From: JBPCIX01 sp051005875
GTDB lineage: Bacteria; Actinomycetota; CADDZG01; JAHWKV01
Direction: 5' to 3'
Length of the DNA stretch: 10,590 nucleotides
Assembly: GCA_051005875.1 (NCBI GenBank)
Contig: JBPCIX010000042.1
Coordinates: 1-10,590, forward strand
Below the pieces are notes generated by a model. That model searched no databases and was not told the DNA's origin. It saw only the letters and a list, made by a program, of their open reading frames with translations. Shown piece after piece: positions 6,454 through 10,590 of this stretch. The translations under genes and the position numbers were made by a program. The first letter of the stretch is position 1. Each line of letters starts with the position of its first letter.

Positions 6454-6630
6454 TTAGCGGTCTTCTGGCGTTAGGGAGGTTGTTTTATGAACAGGCTCAT
6501 CTCCCGCGACTTTAGATGTCTGATTGCGTTTTTTCGCGGCGGCTTTAACCAATTCCGGAAACTCTGGATTGGCTCGGGTCCTCTCATCAATCAATGCGTC
6601 AAGGTCATCCACGTTCACGGCGTCCTCCAT
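6454..6630 (-). CDS. Short antitoxin-like protein, possibly truncated
   Basis: 58 residues from the ATG at 6630, or 68 if a TTG at 6660 overlapping the toxin stop is used. The opening DDLDALIDERTRANPEFPELVKAAAKKR closely resembles the N-terminus of antitoxins paired with HigB/Gp49-type toxins. Those antitoxins usually continue into an XRE helix-turn-helix and total about 90-110 residues. Here the match ends and a hydrophilic tail (ending TSLTPEDR) reaches a stop, so the DNA-binding half is missing. It lies directly downstream of the toxin gene, the usual order for this toxin type. Either the gene has been cut short or this is a small antitoxin that does not bind DNA itself. Spacing to the toxin stop is 26 bases. 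Confidence 0.65.
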   Translation of the reverse strand: MEDAVNVDDLDALIDERTRANPEFPELVKAAAKKRNQTSKVAGDEPVHKTTSLTPEDR

Positions 6631-6648
6631 ACCTACAACTATTCCACA

Positions 6649-6721
6649 AAAATGACTCAATCATGAGAACGCCGGCGCCAGTCGGCGAGCCGTGTTTCAG
6701 CCAACCCAATCACTTGCTGAG
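6649..6721 (-). repeat. Toxin 3' end segment duplicated at 1777-1850
   Basis: This is the intact partner of the scrap at 1777-1850. It covers the last 20 or so codons of the toxin gene and about 8 bases past its stop. The identity ends sharply at 6721/1850, where the flanks diverge completely. Confidence 0.7.
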
Positions 6722-7013
6722 GAGTCTTCGGCGTCTTCTTAGAAAATGCGCACAAGGCTAGCAAGATTCGGCCTTTCTTCCCCTCGACGGAAAACAAAAT
6801 ACGGAATGAGAGTCGCCCTGCCCTGGCTCGGACTTCATAAATGTCGTCCCGGAGATGTCTGGCTAAGTCAAGGCCTTCGTCCCTGGCCGCCTTCATGGCA
6901 GCTGCAATGTGAGCGGCCTGCTCGTCGGGCAAACCATCGACAAAGTCCTTAACCGGGGATTGCCCGGATTCCGTCCGGTAAAAACGCCAGCGACGGCGGA
7001 CGATCAAGGCCAT
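6657..7013 (-). CDS. RelE/HigB-like toxin, phage Gp49-like family
   Basis: 118 residues. The family pattern is clear: WRFYRTESGQSPVKDFVDGLP at the start, a helical middle, then DIYEVRARAGRLSFRILFSVEGKKGRILLALCAFSKKTPKTP. Family members are ribosome-dependent or free mRNA endonucleases in toxin-antitoxin pairs. The conserved basic positions (the Arg residues in the EVRAR...FRILF strands and the FSKKT lysines) are present, so it looks active. The ATG at 7013 has only a poor ribosome site. A TAAAGT (minus strand, 7020-7025) ends six bases before it, so a leaderless start is plausible. The short antitoxin-like gene follows. The 3' end of this gene has been copied elsewhere in the window. Confidence 0.87.
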   Translation of the reverse strand: MALIVRRRWRFYRTESGQSPVKDFVDGLPDEQAAHIAAAMKAARDEGLDLARHLRDDIYEVRARAGRLSFRILFSVEGKKGRILLALCAFSKKTPKTPQQVIGLAETRLADWRRRSHD

Positions 7014-7138
7014 GACCTGACTTTAGCTAGCACCGCCGACAGCCTGACCAAAGGGCGTCTGCAGCAGCGTCCCACGGTGCTGAAACAGTTAAGCTTTTGG
7101 AGTTGGTAAAATTAGCGCCAATCCAGCGTTAGGTGGGA

Positions 7139-8047
7139 ATGTTTTTTTGCGCCGCTTTGTCATTTTTGGTACCGCTGATTACCGTGGGCCTAATCGTCAT
7201 CGGTGTGGCAGGGATGGCTGGGGGGCGCGACAAGGACACCGAGCGTTCTGGGCGACGGCCTTTTGCAGGCTACGTGTGCTCGGTTACCTTTGTAACCCTT
7301 TTCACGGCCCTTTTCGGGGTTTTTGCCCTTGCGACGGCCCTAACCCGCCTGGCGGTCGGCGTCGAAGAGTCCGGTGGATGTGTTGAGGGGCCCGGTTTTG
7401 TAAGGTGCTCATCAATGGGCGCCGCCAGCAGCCGAGTACAAGCTCCGGTGGCTAGGCCAGATTCCGGCACAGCATCCGATCCGAGTTTCCAGCAGACCCA
7501 ACCGGATGGTTCTTTGCCCTCAGGATCAGCCCATCCAGCTCCAATTCCAGATTCCCCTCAGCCGCGGGCCCGTGCAATTCCAGAAGGGGAACCGGCGCCG
7601 CCATCGAACTTTGTGGAACTCAGCGGTCGAGGCAGGCAGGAAAGGAACGAGCAGATTCGCCAGGCGGTGGTCGCCGGACTAGCGGTAGCCGCAGCAGTCC
7701 TTGTGTTGCTCCTTCACCTCCGAAGGATCCGTGAGTTGATGGTGGAATCCTCTTTTTCGGGTAACGGGAACGGCGCCCGGCGCATCTATCACGTCTACCT
7801 GTACGCAGCGGCGTTCGTGGCCGTTTTGATCCTTTTGGTCAGCGGGGTTACCGCGGCTTATGGACTGTTTAGAATCGTCGCCCCCTCCGCCACCCGTTTG
7901 GGCTTCGAAACCATCGCTTCTGAGCGGGCGCAGGGCTTGATTCAGCTGATTCCCAGCTCATTGCTGGCCGTCGGAGCGGGCGCCATCTTCGTCCTCCATT
8001 GGCGCAGGGCGGCGGATACTCGGGAAACCACTCCATTCCCCGGCTAA
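7139..8047 (+). CDS. Multi-pass membrane protein of unknown function (full-length copy B)
   Basis: About 302 residues from the ATG at 7139; a GTG at 7133 would add two residues. AGGTGG just upstream may bind ribosomes, and TAAAAT at 7107-7112 could be a -10. I see five hydrophobic segments: near the N-terminus (FLVPLITVGLIVIGVAG), at VTFVTLFTALFGVFALATAL, at VVAGLAVAAAVLVLLLHL, at YHVYLYAAAFVAVLILLVSGVTA, and at the end (LLAVGAGAIFVLHW). Between the second and third lies a Pro/Ser-rich loop of about 90 residues with few charges. The RRIYHVYLYAAAFVAVLILL...YGLFRIV part is reminiscent of DUF5671-type membrane domains, but only loosely. I do not recognise a function. It stands alone on the + strand, divergent from the toxin gene. 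Its 3' part recurs at 1-130, 9588-9641 and 10137-10590. Confidence 0.75.
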   Translation: MFFCAALSFLVPLITVGLIVIGVAGMAGGRDKDTERSGRRPFAGYVCSVTFVTLFTALFGVFALATALTRLAVGVEESGGCVEGPGFVRCSSMGAASSRVQAPVARPDSGTASDPSFQQTQPDGSLPSGSAHPAPIPDSPQPRARAIPEGEPAPPSNFVELSGRGRQERNEQIRQAVVAGLAVAAAVLVLLLHLRRIRELMVESSFSGNGNGARRIYHVYLYAAAFVAVLILLVSGVTAAYGLFRIVAPSATRLGFETIASERAQGLIQLIPSSLLAVGAGAIFVLHWRRAADTRETTPFPG

Positions 8048-8141
8048 ACGGAATGAAATGAGGGCACTTCTTTGCGGCTACCCTGATTGCAAGAGAAGCC
8101 GAACCTCCAAGGACGCGATTAGGGAACTGTGGATCGGCGCG

Positions 8142-8170
8142 GAAACAGGTAACTTTTGCTGAGTTAGAGT
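8142..8170 (+). promoter_or_regulatory. Possible promoter of the PPOX gene
   Basis: TAGAGT at 8165-8170 fits a -10 element nine bases before the ATG. GAAACA at 8142-8147 lies 17 bases upstream but matches the -35 consensus at only three positions. A GGAG sits one base before the ATG, too close to work as a normal ribosome site. A near copy of the AACTTTTG...AGTTAGAGTA string occurs at 9685-9702. Confidence 0.3.
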
Positions 8171-8179
8171 ATTTGGAGC

Positions 8180-8662
8180 ATGGCCGCCTGGAGGAAAGTA
8201 AAACAGCTCGCCCCTGATCTGGCGGTAAAGATCGAGGCGCGGTTCGAGGCTTCCGGATTGGGCTTGCTGGCCACTATTCGCCGAAACGGATTCCCTCGCA
8301 TTACTGGGATAGAGCCCCTGTTCGGCGATGAGCTGTGGCTCGGCATGATGCCGAATTCCCGGAAGGCCGCAGACCTGATGGCTAACCCCCGTCTTGCATT
8401 GCACGCGGCAACCGAAGACAAGAATGTGGCCAAGGGCGACGCCAAGGTAAGCGGGGAGGCCCAACTGATGGAAGATGAAGCCGTCCTGGCGCTTTTCAAG
8501 CAGGACTTCGAAGCCCACACCGGCCAAAAAATTCCGGTTGGCCCTATACACCTGTTCAGGGTCAACGTGACCGAGATGTCGTTCTTGAACCCTTACAAGG
8601 ATCACCTGTTGATCGAATGGTGGCGCGAGGGTGGAGAAGTCCAGACCGTCAAACGGTATTAA
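8180..8662 (+). CDS. Pyridoxamine 5'-phosphate oxidase-family (PPOX) flavoprotein
   Basis: 160 residues with the split-barrel flavin-binding fold of the PPOX superfamily. Visible family features include LGLLATIRRNGFPRITGIEPLF (first strands), ELWLGMMPNSRKAADLMANPRLALH (the S-x-K-x-x-D-L part near the cofactor phosphate), GDAKVSGEAQL, and PIHLFRVNVTEMSFL near the end. Members bind FMN, F420 or haem-related ligands. True pyridoxamine phosphate oxidases are longer, so this is more likely a general oxidoreductase, and the cofactor cannot be named from the sequence alone. The start at 8180 keeps the whole domain. It converges on the DUF5615 toxin gene with a 27-base gap; no partner gene is apparent. 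Confidence 0.85.
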   Translation: MAAWRKVKQLAPDLAVKIEARFEASGLGLLATIRRNGFPRITGIEPLFGDELWLGMMPNSRKAADLMANPRLALHAATEDKNVAKGDAKVSGEAQLMEDEAVLALFKQDFEAHTGQKIPVGPIHLFRVNVTEMSFLNPYKDHLLIEWWREGGEVQTVKRY

Positions 8663-8689
8663 TCGCGGGCGCCGCCAGGAACTGGCTGA

Positions 8690-9058
8690 TTAAGAGTGGG
8701 CAAACAGAATCAGGTCTCTCAAGTAATTGGTCTCGTGGCCGAGGGCGAAGGATTGCAGAATGTCGCACAGTCTTGCATAAGCTTCCGGCGGGATCGTTTT
8801 GCTACTGATCAGAAGCACCCCGGCGTGCTCGCGGTTTGAGCGTGTTAATTCCTGCGCCGCCTGGGCCAGGGTGGAGACGTCGTAGGAAACCACGGTCCGG
8901 CTTTCTTTCTCGGCTTCGATTAGCAATTCTTGGTCATTCGCGCCGAGCCTGCGGCCGCCCTGCCATTCCTGCATTGAGGCGACATCCACCCCGCGCGCCC
9001 GGAGCATGCCGGCTATCACCGGCGAAAGGTGCTCGTCCAGCAACAGTCGGACGGGCAA
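8690..9058 (-). CDS. DUF5615 PIN-like toxin
   Basis: 122 residues of the DUF5615 (PIN-like, Mut7-C related) family, proposed ribonuclease toxins of toxin-antitoxin pairs. The N-terminus LLLDEHLSPVIAGMLRARGVDV has the acidic pair Asp8-Glu9. Further candidate metal-binding acids are Asp42 (GANDQELL) and Asp60 (VVSYDVSTL). These match the family pattern, so the active site looks complete. The start is a TTG immediately after the antitoxin stop (TAATTG), with AGAGGTG a few bases upstream, which implies coupled translation. It is the second gene of the pair. Confidence 0.85.
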   Translation of the reverse strand: MPVRLLLDEHLSPVIAGMLRARGVDVASMQEWQGGRRLGANDQELLIEAEKESRTVVSYDVSTLAQAAQELTRSNREHAGVLLISSKTIPPEAYARLCDILQSFALGHETNYLRDLILFAHS

Positions 9059-9508
9059 TTACACCTCTATTGCTTGGAGTCCGGGAAGTTTTCTCTTGAG
9101 GTCGCTCAGGGTAAGCGAGTTGGCTTCGGCGACCAGGGGTTCGATTTCCTCCGGATAAGCACCCGCGTACGAGAGGGCTGACGCCACCAATTCCAGCGGC
9201 CATTGAAGATGTTCCGCAACCGCCGAAGGCTTGTTTTCAAACCTCTGCGCAATCCAGCAAACTTCCCATACGGACAGTCTTCGGCCCCGCAGATATGCCT
9301 GCCTGCCCAGGGAGGAGTCTTTGAATTCAACGTAAGTGAACTCGCCCTCCCGAAGCTTTTCCTCCAGCAGCAAACTTGCCGTCGAGCTCACCGATCGACG
9401 GAGAAGCCGGGCCAATCTTTTTAGCTTTTCGGCCTCGGTCGGTTTGAGTCGCAGGCTGATTACGCGGGGAGCGGGGTCGGCCTCATCCTTTGCAACGTTT
9501 GTAGCCAT
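9059..9508 (-). CDS. DUF433-type antitoxin
   Basis: 149 residues. The N-terminal part (about 13-54, RVISLRLKPTEAEKLKRLARLLRRSVSSTASLLLEEKL) looks like a ribbon-helix-helix DNA-binding or dimer segment. The C-terminal part (about 78-128, LSVWEVCWIAQRFENKPSAVAEHLQWPLELVASALSYAGAYPEEIE) is a DUF433-like helical domain that usually pairs with DUF5615 toxins. The gene comes first and its stop abuts the toxin start, the standard layout. It probably neutralises the toxin and represses its own promoter. No strong ribosome site precedes the ATG at 9508. TACAAT (minus strand, 9516-9521) ends seven bases before it, suggesting leaderless translation. Confidence 0.83.
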   Translation of the reverse strand: MATNVAKDEADPAPRVISLRLKPTEAEKLKRLARLLRRSVSSTASLLLEEKLREGEFTYVEFKDSSLGRQAYLRGRRLSVWEVCWIAQRFENKPSAVAEHLQWPLELVASALSYAGAYPEEIEPLVAEANSLTLSDLKRKLPGLQAIEV

Positions 9509-9515
9509 TGCCTAC

Positions 9516-9521
9516 ATTGTA
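9516..9521 (-). promoter_or_regulatory. Possible -10 element of the DUF433/DUF5615 operon
   Basis: TACAAT on the minus strand lies seven bases upstream of the ATG at 9508, consistent with transcription starting at the start codon. No good -35 is seen 16-18 bases further upstream, so the promoter is either weak or activator-dependent. Confidence 0.35.
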
Positions 9522-9587
9522 ACTTGTGCAAGGTTTTTAGCTATGGAGCCATTTCGGCGCCTAAAGGCGCCGCAGATACGCACGGTA

Positions 9588-9641
9588 GTCCTCCATTGGC
9601 GCAAGGCATCGGATACTCGGGAAATCACTCCGCAAAACTGA
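9588..9641 (+). pseudogene. C-terminal relic of the membrane gene (copy C)
   Basis: About 17 codons reading VLHWRKASDTREITPQN and a stop. They match VLHWRKASDTRETTPFPG at the end of copy A, with a changed tail. Nothing homologous lies upstream; the preceding bases hold two GGCGCC palindromes (around 9556 and 9565). It is a scrap left by duplication or recombination. Confidence 0.8.
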
Positions 9642-9828
9642 GTTTTAACCGTTTGAATAGAAGCCGGCTGACCGTCATGGTCACAACTTTTGAGTTAGAG
9701 TAGGCCACTATCGCGGGCGCCAAGGCTTTTATAAGCTGGTCAAGTCGCGGCCTTGGACCGATAAGCAGCGTCGAGCTCAGAAAAAGGAAGGGTACCTGCG
9801 GACGGCAGGACCATTGGTAGGTCAAATC
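9642..9828. other. Decayed gap with a repeated promoter-like string
   Basis: No gene is supported. Bases 9685-9702 (AACTTTTGAGTTAGAGTA) nearly repeat the PPOX promoter region, lacking three bases, and ATCGCGGGCGCC at about 9709-9720 repeats the sequence found right after the PPOX stop. A minus-strand frame of about 66 codons spans the region but overlaps copy C and shows no recognisable motif. Confidence 0.35.
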
Positions 9829-10136
9829 TCACTCCGCGAGCGCTGCGAGGAATTCCTGGATAGCTCCCACCGCGTCTTGCCGCAATCGAGCGTAGTCCGC
9901 GCCCGGGTCGGCTCTTTGGGCTTCCTCGGCGTATCCTCTCGGCCCCTGATCGTTAGTCGTCTGAAACCGCGCGGCGACTTCCTTCCAGACGGGAAGACTG
10001 TGGATCGATTCGTGATCCAAACATCCCTTGGCGCAGAGCTCTTCCAGCCTGAGAAGGACCGCCAAGCTTGTTGAACAACAGGGTGTAGACGAGGTCGTAA
10101 TAATCTTTGGCAAGGCCGCGTTCTTTGGCTACGTTC
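9829..10136 (-). pseudogene. Frameshifted 3' remnant resembling an AbiEii-type nucleotidyltransferase
   Basis: The minus strand first reads NVAKERGLAKDYYDLVYTLL followed by FNKLGG (about 10136 down to 10060). It then continues only in another frame, as LLRLEELCAKGCLDHESIHS and onward through VWKEVAARFQ to AIQEFLAALAE and a stop at 9829. The KDYYDLVYTLL motif and the helical C-terminus resemble AbiEii/AbiGii-like nucleotidyltransferases, which act as toxins or phage-defence proteins in AbiE systems. The N-terminal catalytic part and any AbiEi partner are absent, because the upstream sequence is replaced by copy D of the membrane gene at 10137. A frameshift plus truncation means it cannot make the protein. 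The family assignment rests on a short motif, so it is tentative. Confidence 0.5.
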
Positions 10137-10590
10137 GCTCCAAATCCAGACTCCCCTCAGCCGCAGGCCCGTGCAATTCCAGAAGGGAGACCGGGGCCGC
10201 CATCGGACTCTGTGGAACTCAGCGGTCCGGGCAGCCAGGAAAGGAGCGAGCAGATTCGCCAGGCGGTGGTCGCCGGACTCGCGGTTGCCGCGGCAGTCCT
10301 CGTGTTGCTCCTTCACCGCCGAAGGATGCGTGAGTTGATGGCGGAATCCTCTTTTTCGGGTAACGGGAACGGCGCCAGGCGTATCTATCACGTCTACCTG
10401 TACGCAGCGGCATTTGTGGCCGTTTTGATCCTTTTGGTAAGCGGGGTTTCCGCGGCTTATGGACTGTTTAGGGTCGTCGCCCCTTCCGTCACCCGTTTGG
10501 GCTTCGAAACTATCGCCTCTGAGCGGGCGCAGGGCTGGATTCAGCTGATTCCCGGCTTATTGCTGGCCGCCGGAGCGGGCGCCATCTTCG
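10137..10590 (+). pseudogene. 5'-truncated copy of the membrane gene (copy D), running off the window
   Basis: From the GCT at 10137 the sequence follows residues from about 134 onward of the protein at 7139-8047: APNPDSPQPQARAIPEG, then VVAGLAVAAAVLVLLL, IYHVYLYAAAFVAVLILLVS, and so on. There are scattered substitutions but no frame break. Upstream, the frame meets a stop at 10101-10103 and the AbiEii-like remnant, so the first 133 residues are missing. At the right end, bases 10517-10590 equal 1-74. If the molecule is circular, this copy continues through 1-130 and ends at the TAA there. Confidence 0.75.
10517..10590 (+). repeat. Right terminal direct repeat (74 bp, identical to 1-74)
   Basis: Partner of the left terminal repeat. 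The codon phase is preserved across the join: base 10517 and base 1 are both third codon positions of the same gene, so closing the circle restores one continuous reading frame. Confidence 0.85.

Noticed and set aside
6261..6515. 84-codon + strand open frame opposite the antitoxin-like gene
   Set aside because: No ribosome site, no motif, and it overlaps a better-supported gene on the other strand.
8645..8657. ACCGT-CAA-ACGGT hairpin at the end of the PPOX gene
   Set aside because: It has only a 5-bp stem, lies inside the coding sequence and has no T run, so it is not a credible terminator.
9625..9825. 66-codon minus-strand frame between copy C and the AbiEii-like remnant
   Set aside because: It overlaps the copy C relic, shows no family pattern, and lies in visibly decayed sequence.
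1..10590. CRISPR array, insertion sequence or integrase
   Set aside because: No regularly spaced short repeats, no DDE or recombinase motifs, and no terminal inverted repeats around any segment were seen.

Overview
The window is bacterial, with GC estimated by eye in the high 50s per cent. It holds ten genes that look intact, plus a dense set of decayed gene pieces. Several genes appear to have leaderless starts, with a -10-like TANNNT ending about 6-9 bases before the start codon. Together with the ECF sigma/DUF4349 pair and the PPOX-type flavoprotein, this fits an actinobacterium or another deep, Gram-positive-like or environmental lineage. That placement is a guess, because no ribosomal or housekeeping marker is present.

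Layout. Positions 1-130 are the 3' end of a membrane-protein gene. A DUF234-type AAA ATPase with a nuclease-like tail follows on the + strand (362-1750). Next is a decayed copy of a toxin-gene 3' end (1777-1850). A minus-strand block follows: a DUF4349 membrane protein (1888-3123), the overlapping ECF sigma factor upstream of it (3129-3647), a signal-anchored seven-Asp-box beta-propeller protein (3752-5392), a small cysteine-rich thioredoxin-like protein (5448-5732) and its overlapping MerR-type regulator (5713-6135). The MerR gene has a near-textbook MerR-class promoter: TTGACC, a 20-base spacer covered by a perfect dyad, then TACACT. Then come a RelE/HigB-like (Gp49 family) toxin with a short antitoxin-like partner (6454-7013, minus), a full-length membrane protein (7139-8047, plus), a PPOX flavoprotein (8180-8662, plus) and a DUF433/DUF5615 toxin-antitoxin pair (8690-9508, minus). 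The last kilobase is debris: a C-terminal relic of the membrane gene, a frameshifted remnant resembling an AbiEii nucleotidyltransferase, and a 5'-truncated second copy of the membrane gene that runs off the window.

Working together. The sigma factor and DUF4349 protein form a likely sigma/membrane regulator pair, and the propeller protein upstream may be an envelope partner or target. MerR and the thioredoxin-like protein form a likely self-regulated metal or thiol response unit. The two toxin-antitoxin loci, the AbiEii-like remnant, the toxin-tail duplicate and the repeated membrane-gene pieces mark an accessory region that keeps being rearranged.

Two points stand out. The first 74 bases are identical to the last 74, so the sequence may close into a circle of 10,516 bp or a tandem-repeat loop, although no replication gene is visible. 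The MerR/thioredoxin unit, with three cysteine pairs and no classical mercury genes beside it, is the best candidate for a little-described small system.
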